Assembly (NCBI RefSeq): GCF_019511345.1
Contig: NZ_JAEUAK010000004.1
Location: forward strand, 648,110-712,109
Reading direction: 5' to 3'
Length of the DNA: 64,000 bases
Source of the DNA: Rhizobium mesosinicum
Lineage (GTDB): Bacteria; Pseudomonadota; Alphaproteobacteria; Rhizobiales; Rhizobiaceae
Positions 1-7,730 of this stretch are shown here, piece after piece. Under the pieces are notes generated by a model. It was not told where the DNA came from. It did no database searches and worked only from the letters and a program-made list of their open reading frames with translations. The translations under genes were made by a program, and so were the position numbers. Numbering within the stretch: position 1 is the first letter of the stretch; each line of letters starts with the position of its first letter.

Positions 1-188
1 GCCGAGAAAAGCACGCCACGCCGCACATCCGGTGCTGCAGCCACCGTTCCGCCGCCACGAAACTGCTCGACGGAAATGCCCGCCATATAACAGAGATAGG
101 GCGGCACGAGCGGAAGCACGCAGGGCGACAGAAACGAAAGCGCTCCAGCGAGCAGCGCACTCCAAAGGGAAATATCGGCAATCGACAC
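1..188 (-). CDS. ccdA: Cytochrome c biogenesis protein CcdA, N-terminal part (cut by window edge)
   Basis: Only the first 62 codons are present; the gene runs off the left edge. The reading frame starts with GTG at 186-188, preceded on the reverse strand by GGAGAG seven bases upstream. The peptide opens with a hydrophobic helix carrying the LSFLSPCVLPLVPPY signature of the CcdA/DsbD transmembrane family, whose conserved cysteine sits in the SPCVLP motif. These proteins move reducing equivalents across the inner membrane to periplasmic thiol partners for cytochrome c maturation. The family call rests on this motif; the second cysteine motif lies outside the window. A full DsbD is unlikely because there is no periplasmic N-terminal domain. 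Confidence 0.88.
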   Translation of the reverse strand, partial: MSIADISLWSALLAGALSFLSPCVLPLVPPYLCYMAGISVEQFRGGGTVAAAPDVRRGVLFS

Positions 189-655
189 GCATTCTCTCCG
201 GCAGCAATCGAAGCGATGTTCCTAACGCCGCAAAGGGGCGATTGCCAATCACCTTTTTGCGCTGACCGTAGCCGGCCGGATCTCCAGATTGCCGCAGGCC
301 CCGGTATGATTCTCCCATCTCAACATGAGACAGCGGATGTGGATATTAACCGCGCGTATACCATCGTTGGTTCTGTGAATGGATCGACTCGGGCTTAACC
401 GGTGGTATTGCCCGGCATTTGCAGGCACCCCACTGCAAATGCCGGGAGGTCCGGTCGGCGAACTACGAGGCCGACGCCGGACCTCCCGCGTGCTCTCCGG
501 CTTGCTCGGGGCGGAATGGGATCTATATGTTGTGCACCGATGCGTTAGCGGTCGGCGCCGCGGAAATGGCTGCAAGCCTTTTCCGCTAAAAACTCATTCC
601 GTTGTGGTGACCGCGTGATAAATTGCCGCGAGAGAATCCCTGAGGAGAAATATTG
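189..655. other. Intergenic region without a supported gene
   Basis: This stretch separates the divergent ccdA and small lipoprotein genes. Short open frames exist on both strands, but none has a ribosome site, recognisable protein or plausible composition. The only structure I can support is the pair of nested inverted repeats at 411-487. Promoters for both flanking genes are expected here, but I cannot place them. Confidence 0.6.
411..487. repeat. Two adjacent inverted repeats forming a double hairpin
   Basis: Bases 411-424 and 433-446 are perfect 14-base inverted repeats (CCCGGCATTTGCAG and its complement) around an 8-base loop. Overlapping by three G residues, a second stem pairs 444-459 with 470-487. 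Its outer arms GGGAGGTCCGG are perfect, followed by a two-base bulge and five more pairs. The two stems compete for, or share, the GGG at 444-446. There is no T tract, so this is not a classical terminator. It resembles a mobile intergenic palindrome, but I saw no second copy in this window. Confidence 0.75.
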
Positions 656-835
656 ATGGGCAGATTTCGGGCACTTGTGGCAGTCGGAGCGCTGATTGGC
701 ATTTCTGTGGTGACGGCATGTGCGACTCCCCCGAATTCATATGGCTCCGCCTCGGGTTACGTGCCGGGAGATTCGATGAACCCTGCCTGCCGAGACGGCT
801 TCAGACCGAATGATGGCCGCTCCTGCAGCTATTGA
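656..835 (+). CDS. Small putative lipoprotein of unknown function
   Basis: The product is 59 residues: a positively charged start, a hydrophobic segment of about 16 residues and the sequence VVTAC. This reads as a lipobox-like signal, so the cysteine near residue 20 would be lipidated. The mature part is short, rich in Gly, Ser, Pro and Asn, and contains two further cysteines that could form a disulfide. I chose ATG 656 over TTG 653 because GAGGAG at 642-647 lies eight bases from the ATG. I recognise no family. It stands alone, divergent from ccdA and convergent with the next gene. Confidence 0.6.
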   Translation: MGRFRALVAVGALIGISVVTACATPPNSYGSASGYVPGDSMNPACRDGFRPNDGRSCSY

Positions 836-877
836 AAGCGAGGAGGTCGGGACATCAACCTGCCTGGCAATAACCCG

Positions 878-1147
878 TCAATGCAGTTGCGGCTCATCCT
901 CATCGAGAAAGCTTTGCACGCCATCGCGTTCAGCGGTGGCCAGGAATTCTTCCCAAGCTTCCAGATCTGTGGCGAATTTGTCTTCCCAGACGGTTACGAC
1001 TTCGGTCTGTGAGATGACCTCGAGGGTCCAGTCGCCATTGGTGCCAGCCGGCCGAAATATATCGATGAGCACGGTTACTCCGCTGTCTTCAAATTCGCCG
1101 GAGAAATCAGAGTGCTCAAGCTTCGGTTCTTTAGGTGTTTTCGGCAT
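878..1147 (-). CDS. Conserved small acidic protein of unknown function
   Basis: An 89-residue, strongly acidic soluble protein with no signal peptide or membrane segment. GGAGG lies just upstream of the ATG on the reverse strand, and codon use matches the surrounding genes. The sequence alternates short beta-like stretches (VTVLIDIFRP, WTLEVISQTE) with a helical C-terminal half containing the AWEEFLATAERDG segment. It looks like a single small folded domain, but I cannot assign a family or function. It lies immediately downstream of tRNA-Lys on the same strand. Confidence 0.7.
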   Translation of the reverse strand: MPKTPKEPKLEHSDFSGEFEDSGVTVLIDIFRPAGTNGDWTLEVISQTEVVTVWEDKFATDLEAWEEFLATAERDGVQSFLDEDEPQLH

Positions 1148-1193
1148 CCGACCTCCAGCACCGTCACGCGCCGTACAGCTAGGAAAAAGATTA

Positions 1194-1269
1194 TGGTGAG
1201 AGCGTCGGGGTTCGAACCCGAGACCTACTGATTAAAAGTCAGTTGCTCTACCGGCTGAGCTACGCTCTC
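1194..1269 (-). tRNA. tRNA-Lys (anticodon TTT)
   Basis: The reverse strand folds into a complete 76-base tRNA. The seven-base acceptor stem is GAGAGCG paired with CGCTCTC, and the anticodon stem CTGAC/GTCAG (reading CTGACTTTTAATCAG) presents TTT. The T arm carries GGTTCGAACCC, the discriminator is A, and the CCA end is encoded. All stems close without mismatch in the acceptor or T arm. Confidence 0.98.
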
Positions 1270-1848
1270 CCTCTCCGCGAGCGCAAAGCACCCCGGCTGG
1301 AAGTGCGCGGAACATATGCAGGCGACCTATCGCGGTCAACCGAAAAAAACTGCTTATCCATTCTATCGGGCACATTTCTTGTTGCCCACCATCCGACATC
1401 GCGTTTCCGCTGTAGCTTGCCGTCCAGATTGGCGAACGGCGTTCCGCTCTTCGGCGTGAGGTGATTGCCGCCTGCTGTCGCCTTTTTGGCTATGGTCGCG
1501 TCGTCATCACCACCCAATCGGCACCCGTCGCCAGCGCCGCCGAGGTTGCGCTAACTGTGAGCTTCAACGATGCCGCCGCCTTTCCGGAGCCGCCGACCGC
1601 TTCAGGTTGCCAGAGGCGGCACCGAAATGGCCGCGATGCAACCCTGAATATTTGCTTCGACCTTCGGGATTTCTTGCTGAAGACCTCGCACCGACCGCGC
1701 CATCCAGCTGTTTCATTGCGAATATTTCATGTTTTTCAGCCGCATTTCCGTGCCATCGTCAGGGCATCGGTAATGTTGGGTTCATCTTCGGCATGATTAT
1801 CTCGGCGTGAAGCAGGGCTGATACGGCGAAGCATATATCGAGGATTAG
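1270..1848. other. Intergenic region without a supported gene
   Basis: This region lies between tRNA-Lys, which reads leftward, and the exporter operon, which reads rightward. A frame at 1461-1796 (GTG start, 111 codons) has several ordinary codons at its beginning, but it becomes arginine- and histidine-rich, matches nothing I recognise, and lacks a convincing ribosome site. It could be a decayed gene. The promoters of the tRNA and of the exporter operon should lie here, but I cannot place them with confidence. Confidence 0.5.
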
Positions 1849-3147
1849 ATGGACAATTTGGAGGCTGGCAAAGAGACCGGTTCCGTAACAGGCGCAAATG
1901 CCGACCTGGCTGCCGTGCTGGTCGCCGGCCGGCAGAGCAGGGGGCGTCGCTGGCGCGGACGCCTGATCGTTCTGGTGCTCTTGATCCTCGCGGCCGGCGC
2001 CGCTGCCTATTTCTACATGGGCCGAGGCCAGGCCGAGGTCACCTACACGACCCAGCCGGTCAAGCGCGGCGACCTCACAGTGCTCGTCACCGCCACGGGT
2101 TCCGTCCAGCCGACCGAACAGGTTGATATATCGAGTGAATTGTCGGGCACGATGCGCGACGTCAATGTCGACTATAACAGCACCGTCAAGGCAGGCGATG
2201 TTCTCGCCGTCCTCGATACCAACAAGCTGGAAGCCGATGTGAAGAGTTCGCGTGCCAAGCTCAACTCGGCAAAGGCCAATGTGGTCAAGGCGAATGCTGA
2301 CCTGGAATCGGCTGCTACCTCGCTCGACCGCCTGAAGAGCCTTGTGAAAAGTAACGTCTCCACCCAGCAGAGCCTTGACGACGCGACCTATAAATATGAC
2401 TCGGCAGTCGCCGCCAAGGATATCAACGAGGCGGAAGTGCTGGCCTCAGAGGCAGACTTGCAGCTTGCCGAGGTCAATCTCGGCAAGGCGAAGATCGTTT
2501 CGCCGATCGATGGCGTAATTTTGACCCGCTCGGTCGATCCAGGTGCGACCGTTGCTGCCTCGCTTTCGGCGCCCGTACTTTTCACCATCGCCGGCGATCT
2601 CAAGAAGATGGAGCTTCAGGTAGATATCGATGAAGCCGATGTCGGCCAGATCGCGGTGGGCCAGAAGGCGACCTTCACGGTCGACGCCTATCCAGGCCGC
2701 GCCTTCCCTGCCATGATCGAGCAGATCCGCTTTGCCTCCGAAGTGGTCAACAACGTCGTCACCTATAAGGCGGTTCTCTCGGTTAACAATGCGGACCTGC
2801 TGCTGCGCCCCGGCATGACGGCGACCGCCGATATCACCGTGGAAGCCGTCAAGGACACGCTGATGGTTCCGAATGCGGCCCTTCGTTACGCTCCGCCGCA
2901 GGCGGAAGGCCGTGGCGGCCGTGGTATTTTCAGCCTGTTGCGCCCGCCGCGTCCGCTCCGCAGCGGTGGTGGCGGTGATGCCAACCTGACCGGCACTCAG
3001 CGCCGGGTCTGGGTGCTGCGCAGCGGCCACCCTGCACCCGTCGTGATCCAGGTTGGCTCCTCGGATGGCCAGTTCACGCAGGTCACCTCTGGCGAGCTTA
3101 CCGAAAAGGATGCTGTTATCACCGATGCCGCGATGCACACGAACTGA
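1849..3147 (+). CDS. MacA-like periplasmic adaptor of an ABC exporter (HlyD family)
   Basis: This 432-residue membrane-fusion protein would link the inner-membrane ABC exporter encoded next to it to an outer-membrane channel. One transmembrane helix sits at about residues 39-57. It is followed by a lipoyl-like half domain (TATGSVQPTEQVDISSELSG), an Ala/Lys/Asp-rich coiled-coil hairpin at about 125-205, the second lipoyl half (IVSPIDGVILTR) and a beta-barrel. A Gly/Arg/Pro-rich insertion near residues 350-375 is unusual for MacA. No TolC-type gene is nearby, so the channel must be supplied elsewhere. Substrate is unknown; macrolides are not implied. Confidence 0.88.
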   Translation: MDNLEAGKETGSVTGANADLAAVLVAGRQSRGRRWRGRLIVLVLLILAAGAAAYFYMGRGQAEVTYTTQPVKRGDLTVLVTATGSVQPTEQVDISSELSGTMRDVNVDYNSTVKAGDVLAVLDTNKLEADVKSSRAKLNSAKANVVKANADLESAATSLDRLKSLVKSNVSTQQSLDDATYKYDSAVAAKDINEAEVLASEADLQLAEVNLGKAKIVSPIDGVILTRSVDPGATVAASLSAPVLFTIAGDLKKMELQVDIDEADVGQIAVGQKATFTVDAYPGRAFPAMIEQIRFASEVVNNVVTYKAVLSVNNADLLLRPGMTATADITVEAVKDTLMVPNAALRYAPPQAEGRGGRGIFSLLRPPRPLRSGGGGDANLTGTQRRVWVLRSGHPAPVVIQVGSSDGQFTQVTSGELTEKDAVITDAAMHTN

Positions 3148-3155
3148 CGGGAGCG

Positions 3156-3875
3156 ATGATGGAACGCCCGCCGCTTCTGGAATTCAGGCAGGTTTCGAAA
3201 ATCTACGGCGAGGGTGCTGCGGCCATCCGCGCGCTCGACCATGTGGATCTTTCGATCCGAACGCATGAATTTGTCGCCATCATGGGGCCATCCGGTTCCG
3301 GCAAGTCGACGGCGATGAACATACTCGGCTGCCTCGATGTGCCAACCTCAGGCGACTACGTCTTCCAGGGTATTTCGACGAGCGGCTTTGATCGCAGCCA
3401 GCTGACGCTGCTGCGCCGGCATATGCTGGGTTTCGTCTTCCAGGGCTTCAATCTGCTGTCGCGCACCTCTGCCGTGGAGAATGTCGAACTGCCGCTGATC
3501 TATCGCGGCATGGCGGTCGGCGAGCGGCGCAAGCGGGCAAGGGAGGCGCTCGGCCTCGTCGGCCTGTCGGGCAGGGAACATCACAAGACGCAGGAACTCT
3601 CAGGCGGCCAGCAGCAGCGCGTGGCAATCGCCCGCGCCATCGTCACCGAACCAGCCTTGCTGCTTGCCGATGAGCCGACCGGCAACCTCGACACGAAGAC
3701 CAGCATGGAGATCATGGATCTGATGACGCGGCTGAACCGCGAACAGGGCATCACTATCGTCATGGTCACGCATGAGCCCGATATCGCCGCCTATGCAGGG
3801 CGCCTGCTGCGTTTCGTGGACGGCAAGCTGGAGCGCGAAGTGGAGCATCGGCGGAGGGCGGAGCATGTTCTTTGA
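3156..3875 (+). CDS. MacB-like ABC exporter ATP-binding subunit
   Basis: A 239-residue ATPase of the lipoprotein/macrolide exporter subfamily that would power the neighbouring permease. It shows the Walker A motif GPSGSGKST, signature LSGGQQQR and Walker [13 protein letters not shown], in that order, and the D-loop and H-loop (VTHEP) are intact. In E. coli MacB the ATPase and permease are fused; here they are separate genes. ATG codons occur at 3156 and 3159. The GGGAG at 3149-3153 suits the second slightly better. The stop overlaps the permease start by 11 bases, implying translational coupling. Confidence 0.92.
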   Translation: MMERPPLLEFRQVSKIYGEGAAAIRALDHVDLSIRTHEFVAIMGPSGSGKSTAMNILGCLDVPTSGDYVFQGISTSGFDRSQLTLLRRHMLGFVFQGFNLLSRTSAVENVELPLIYRGMAVGERRKRAREALGLVGLSGREHHKTQELSGGQQQRVAIARAIVTEPALLLADEPTGNLDTKTSMEIMDLMTRLNREQGITIVMVTHEPDIAAYAGRLLRFVDGKLEREVEHRRRAEHVL

Positions 3876-5067
3876 AACCTTGAAGCTGGCCCTGCGCGCT
3901 ATCAGCCGTAATCTGCTGCGCTCCTTCCTGACCGTGCTCGGCGTCGTCATCGGTGTTGCCGCCGTCATCGCGCTCGTTACCATCGGCAATGGCACGACGG
4001 CGCAGGTTTCGACCGAGCTTTCGCGGCTCGGCACCAATATGCTCTTCGTGCGCCCCGGCCAGTTCGGTCCCGGCCGCGCCAGCTCCGAGGCTCGGCGCTT
4101 CACGCTGAAGGATGTCGAGGCGATCCGTGACCAGGTCTCTGGCCTGCGCGCAGTTGCGCCGTCCAACCAGTCAACAGCAACCGTCATTTTCGGCGGCCAG
4201 AACCATTCCACTACGGTCTATGGCACGACCAATGACTATTTCATCGCGCAGGATTGGGATTTGGCGCTCGGCCGCATTTTCACGCCGGCCGAAGAGCGCG
4301 GCCAGTCGCGCTGCATCATCGGCGAGACCGTGCGCGAGCAGCTCTTCGGAGCCGCGGATCCGACCGGCCAACTGATCCGTGTCGGCAAGGTTTCCTGCCC
4401 GGTCATCGGCGTCATGGCAAAGCGCGGCCAGTCCGGCATGGGCAACGACCAGGATGATGCCGTCATCATGCCGGTCAAGGTCTTCCAGCGCCGCATCAGC
4501 GGCACCTCCAATGTGCCGACGATCCTCATCTCGGCGCGAGACGGCGTCTCCACCTCAAAAGTGCAGGCCGATGTCGAGAATCTGCTGCGTGAACGCCGCA
4601 AGATCATCCCCGGCCGCCAGGACGATTTCAATGTTAACGATATGACACAGATCGCCGAAGCCATGACCGGCACGACTACACTGCTGACCGGGCTGCTCGG
4701 CGCAGTCGCTGCCGTCAGCCTGCTCGTCGGCGGCATCGGCATCATGAACATCATGCTGGTATCGGTGACGGAGCGCACGCGCGAGATCGGTATCCGTCTT
4801 GCGATCGGCGCACTTGAAAATCAGGTTCTGACGCAATTCCTCGTCGAGGCCGTCGCCCTGTCACTCTTCGGCGGCATAGCTGGCATCATGCTCGGCCTGA
4901 CGCTTGCTTACGGTACCGTCAGCTTCCTCAATGTGCCTTTCGTAGTCAGCCCACTCATCATCTTCATCGCCTTCGTCTTCTCGGCTGCGATCGGCATGAT
5001 CTTCGGCTTCTTTCCGGCGAGACGCGCAGCTCAGCTCAATCCGATCGAGGCATTGCGCCACGAGTAG
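3865..5067 (+). CDS. MacB-like ABC exporter permease (FtsX domain)
   Basis: A 400-residue permease with one N-terminal transmembrane helix (about residues 20-42), a large periplasmic MacB core domain of about 220 residues, and a C-terminal FtsX domain with three helices. It contains the typical segment GGIGIMNIMLVSVTERTREI after the second helix. The ATG at 3865 lies within the end of the ATPase gene and follows a GGAGGG sequence; a longer in-frame extension to 3772 would overlap the ATPase extensively and is unlikely. With the two upstream genes it makes a complete inner-membrane and periplasmic tripartite-pump module. Confidence 0.92.
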   Translation: MFFETLKLALRAISRNLLRSFLTVLGVVIGVAAVIALVTIGNGTTAQVSTELSRLGTNMLFVRPGQFGPGRASSEARRFTLKDVEAIRDQVSGLRAVAPSNQSTATVIFGGQNHSTTVYGTTNDYFIAQDWDLALGRIFTPAEERGQSRCIIGETVREQLFGAADPTGQLIRVGKVSCPVIGVMAKRGQSGMGNDQDDAVIMPVKVFQRRISGTSNVPTILISARDGVSTSKVQADVENLLRERRKIIPGRQDDFNVNDMTQIAEAMTGTTTLLTGLLGAVAAVSLLVGGIGIMNIMLVSVTERTREIGIRLAIGALENQVLTQFLVEAVALSLFGGIAGIMLGLTLAYGTVSFLNVPFVVSPLIIFIAFVFSAAIGMIFGFFPARRAAQLNPIEALRHE

Positions 5068-5095
5068 AGAGAATGCTCTCGCACGCGGCATCACT

Positions 5096-5153
5096 TTGAT
5101 ATATCAGGATAACTTGTCTTTGGCATATAACCGTGCCAGTATTGATATATCAG
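5096..5153 (+). promoter_or_regulatory. Twin palindromic operators upstream of the GntR gene
   Basis: The 12-base sequence TTGATATATCAG occurs twice in the same orientation, at 5096-5107 and 5142-5153, each centred on the perfect palindrome TGATATATCA. Centres are 46 bases apart. A possible -35 (TTGTCT, 5114-5119) lies between them, and the second copy abuts where a -10 would fall. The arrangement fits autorepression by the adjacent GntR protein with looping or cooperative binding. The identity of the bound regulator is inferred from position only. Confidence 0.7.
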
Positions 5154-5169
5154 CCTGGGATTCGCCCAC

Positions 5170-5784
5170 ATGCAGGAATCGCTAAGCCATTTCGCCTATC
5201 TGGCGCTCGAGCATGCCATCGTGACGCTGGCTTTGGCGCCGGGCGCACTGGTAACGGAAAAGCAGCTCATCGATCTCGCAGGCCATGGCCGCACACCGGT
5301 ACGCGAAGCGATCCAGAAACTCGCCTGGCAGGGCCTGATCGTGGTCAAGCCCCGCGTTGGCCTGCGGATCGCCGAAATTCACGCTGAAGACCATGTCAAT
5401 GTCATGCAGGTACGCCGTAAGCTCGAGCCCGTTGCGGCAGCCCTGGTTGCCGATGCGGCGAATCAGGAGCAGAGGGAGCGGCTTGCCGCCTGTGCCCGCG
5501 CGATGGAGGAATGCGCGGTCACAGGCGATCTGGCGGGCTTCTTTGCCGCCGATAAGGCCTTTGACGAAATCCTTGAGGATGCTTGCCCGAACAGCTTCAT
5601 GATCGCCGCATTGGGGCCGGTTCAGACGCATTCCCGTCGTTTATGGTATTCGACCGCCAATCCAGAACGGATGGACCGCTCCATCTCACTCCACGTGGCG
5701 GTGATCAAAGCTATTCATCAAGGCGAGGTCGAGCAGGCGCGCGAGGCTATGGTCGATCTCATCGATTATCTGAGCCAGAAATAG
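5170..5784 (+). CDS. GntR-family transcriptional regulator, FCD subfamily
   Basis: A 204-residue regulator with an N-terminal winged helix-turn-helix (about residues 10-70; the recognition region includes GRTPVREAIQKLAWQGL) and an all-helical FCD ligand-binding domain. FCD proteins usually bind small carboxylates or sugar acids and dimerise on short palindromes. Two copies of TGATATATCA lie just upstream, so autoregulation is likely. No obvious catabolic operon adjoins it: the exporter genes end 100 bases upstream and fpr converges from the right. The ATG at 5170 has no strong ribosome site. The effector is unknown. Confidence 0.9.
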   Translation: MQESLSHFAYLALEHAIVTLALAPGALVTEKQLIDLAGHGRTPVREAIQKLAWQGLIVVKPRVGLRIAEIHAEDHVNVMQVRRKLEPVAAALVADAANQEQRERLAACARAMEECAVTGDLAGFFAADKAFDEILEDACPNSFMIAALGPVQTHSRRLWYSTANPERMDRSISLHVAVIKAIHQGEVEQAREAMVDLIDYLSQK

Positions 5785-5785
5785 A

Positions 5786-5809
5786 AACGGCCCCGTTTCC
5801 GGAGCCGTT
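5786..5809. terminator. Hairpin between convergent gntR and fpr
   Basis: AACGGC and GCCGTT, with two more inner pairs and one mismatch, form a stem around GTTTCC immediately after the gntR stop. No long T tract follows, so this is a probable but weak terminator serving one or both convergent genes. Confidence 0.5.
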
Positions 5810-5833
5810 ACCTGGAAATCTATCTTTCTGACT

Positions 5834-6646
5834 TCAGCCGACGAAGGCGCGTTCAATCACGAATTCGGCGGGCTTGCTGTTGGCGCCTTCTTCGAGGCCG
5901 GCCTTTTCGAGAAGCTCCTTCGTGTCCTTCAGCATGGCGGAAGAACCGCAGATCATGCCGCGGTCAACAGCCGGATCGATCGGCGGAACGCCGAGATCAG
6001 TAAATAGCTTTCCGGAGGAAATGAGGTCGGTGATGCGGCCTCGATATCCGAAATCCTCGCGGGTGACCGTCGCATAGTGGCGCAGCTTGTCGCCGACGAC
6101 TTCCTGGAGGAGTTCGTCGTTCTGGATCTCGTGGATGAGATCGAAGCCGTATTTCAGCTCGGATATCTCGCGTGTCGTATGGGTGAGGATAACCTCATCG
6201 AACTTCTCGTAGGTCTCCGGATCGCGGATCAGGCTCGCGAACGGTGCGATGCCCGTGCCGGTCGAGAACATGTAGAGACGCTTGCCGGGGGTCAGCGCAT
6301 CAAGAACAAGCGTGCCTGTCGGCTTCTTACGCATCAGCACCTGGTCGCCCGGCTTGATGAGCTGCAGATGCGAGGTCAGCGGGCCATCCGGGACCTTGAT
6401 GGAGAAGAATTCCAGTTCTTCAGCCCAAGCGGGGCTCGCGATCGAATAGGCGCGAAAGATCGGCTTGCCGTCAACCATTAGGCCGATCATCGCAAACTCG
6501 CCCGAACGGAAACGAAAGCCATCCGGCCGGGTCATCGTGAAACGGAAGAGCCGGTCAGTGTAATGCGTCACGCTCAGCACCGTCTCGGCGTAAACGCCGG
6601 CGGGAATGGCGGAGGCGAATTCTTCGGTCTTTGCGGGTGCGTTCAT
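5834..6646 (-). CDS. fpr: Ferredoxin-NADP+ reductase
   Basis: A 270-residue flavoprotein of the bacterial plant-type FNR family, which exchanges electrons between NADPH and ferredoxin or flavodoxin. The FAD-binding motif RAYSIASP appears at about residues 65-72, the GTGIAPF pyridine-nucleotide loop follows near residue 130, and a CGSSAMLKD segment lies in the C-terminal NADP domain. Members of this subfamily are often oxidative-stress or iron responsive in alphaproteobacteria, but I see no defined operator. It is monocistronic, with a convergent neighbour downstream and a 347-base gap upstream. Confidence 0.95.
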   Translation of the reverse strand: MNAPAKTEEFASAIPAGVYAETVLSVTHYTDRLFRFTMTRPDGFRFRSGEFAMIGLMVDGKPIFRAYSIASPAWAEELEFFSIKVPDGPLTSHLQLIKPGDQVLMRKKPTGTLVLDALTPGKRLYMFSTGTGIAPFASLIRDPETYEKFDEVILTHTTREISELKYGFDLIHEIQNDELLQEVVGDKLRHYATVTREDFGYRGRITDLISSGKLFTDLGVPPIDPAVDRGMICGSSAMLKDTKELLEKAGLEEGANSKPAEFVIERAFVG

Positions 6647-6993
6647 TTCGATATCGGGCTCGTGTTCGCAGGATAATCAAGGCATGCGAGGCAGATATTA
6701 CAAAACCCCGCTAAATTAAAGGCAATCCATTCCATCGCATGCCTGGGGAGCGAAATATGCATGTCACGGCCAGGATTCACTGGCCTGTGGCGAACTGTCG
6801 CTTTTGCGCTGGCTAAGCTATTCAAAGGATGCATATTAAAGCATGTCGCGCAAAAGTGTTCATGCGGTTTTGCGACAACGACATGCGTCAAATAAAGACC
6901 TGAAGCGTGGTGAGCGATCTGAAAGATCGTGGCACGTTTCAAGAAAAAAAGACGCCCGCCGCGGCGCGGGCGCGACAGGTGGTACGGGGGAAC
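6647..6993. other. Divergent intergenic region between fpr and pcs
   Basis: This gap holds the promoters of two divergent genes and several inverted repeats. A dispersed Rhizobium-type hairpin repeat occupies 6838-6906. A GC-rich hairpin CGCCCGC/GCGGGCG lies at 6953-6972 directly after a run of seven A residues. A stem CACGGCCAG/CTGGCC is centred near 6776. No small gene is supported. Confidence 0.6.
6838..6906. repeat. Dispersed palindromic intergenic repeat, copy A
   Basis: The core pairs GCATGTCG (6841-6848) with CGACATGC (6879-6886), and inside it CGCAAAA (6849-6855) with TTTTGCG (6868-6874), leaving a four-base bulge on one side. A second, shorter and more diverged copy lies at 32803-32849, sharing TAAAGCATGTCGCGC at its start. 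Both copies are strictly intergenic. The element resembles short hairpin repeats scattered through Rhizobium genomes; that recollection is from general knowledge, not from a search. Confidence 0.8.
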
Positions 6994-7719
6994 ATGAAGA
7001 TTTTCAATTACAAGCGCGTTCCTTACGCGGAAATGCGCGCATTCTCCGTCCATATCCTGACGGCCTCCGGTTCTTTTCTGGCATTTCTCGGCGTCGTCGC
7101 CGCCGCCGAGCATCGCTTCGTTGACATGTTCTGGTGGCTGGGCCTTGCGCTGCTGGTGGATGGCATCGACGGGCCGATCGCCCGCAAGGTGCGCGTCAAG
7201 GAAGTCCTACCCAACTGGTCCGGCGATACGCTCGACAATATCATAGATTACGTGACCTATGTGCTGCTGCCCGCCTTTGCACTCTATCAGAGCGGCATGA
7301 TCGGCGAGCCCTGGTCTTTCGCCGCCGCCGGCATGATCGTCGTGTCGAGCGCCATCTACTATGCCGATACGGGCATGAAGACGGAGGAGTATTTCTTCTC
7401 AGGCTTTCCCGTCGTCTGGAACATGGTGGTCTTCACGCTCTTCGTCATGCATGCGAGCGAGATGACGGCCTTTATCGTCGTCACCGTCTCCGTGATCCTG
7501 ACCTTTTTGCCGATCAACTTCCTGCATCCAGTCCGGGTGCAGCGCCTGCGCCCGCTGAATCTCGGCATCTTTCTGCTGTGGTCAGCGCTTGGTGCCTATT
7601 CGCTGTTGATGCATTTCGACATGCCGCAATGGGCTGTCGTTCTCTTCATCGTGAGCGGCATCTACCTTTACGTTATCGGTGCCGTGCTCCAATTCTTCCC
7701 GGCGCTCGGACGCAAGTGA
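6994..7719 (+). CDS. pcs: Phosphatidylcholine synthase
   Basis: Pcs condenses CDP-diacylglycerol with choline to give phosphatidylcholine in the inner membrane, a pathway typical of rhizobia and their relatives. The 241-residue product, the size of the Sinorhizobium enzyme, has about eight hydrophobic helices. It carries the Pcs variant of the CDP-alcohol phosphotransferase motif, DG-x2-AR-x12-G-x3-D-x3-D, beginning at about residue 56; the x12 spacing separates Pcs from ordinary members with x8. I chose ATG 6994, which follows GGGGGAA by a few bases, over in-frame starts further upstream. The next gene begins 11 bases after the stop. Confidence 0.96.
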   Translation: MKIFNYKRVPYAEMRAFSVHILTASGSFLAFLGVVAAAEHRFVDMFWWLGLALLVDGIDGPIARKVRVKEVLPNWSGDTLDNIIDYVTYVLLPAFALYQSGMIGEPWSFAAAGMIVVSSAIYYADTGMKTEEYFFSGFPVVWNMVVFTLFVMHASEMTAFIVVTVSVILTFLPINFLHPVRVQRLRPLNLGIFLLWSALGAYSLLMHFDMPQWAVVLFIVSGIYLYVIGAVLQFFPALGRK

Positions 7720-7730
7720 GGCAGATACAG

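Noticed and set aside
1461..1796. 111-codon GTG frame in the gap before the exporter genes
   Set aside because: The beginning has ordinary codons, but there is no good ribosome site, composition decays along the frame and I recognise no domain. It may be a decayed gene, so I describe the region as intergenic.
1849..5067. Reading the MacAB-like genes as a macrolide resistance determinant
   Set aside because: The family includes exporters of many substrates, no TolC partner is present, and nothing in the sequence defines macrolides.
7134..7730. N-terminal extension of the quinone oxidoreductase frame
   Set aside because: The frame is open for 199 codons upstream but overlaps pcs in another phase; the real start at 7731 fits the family.
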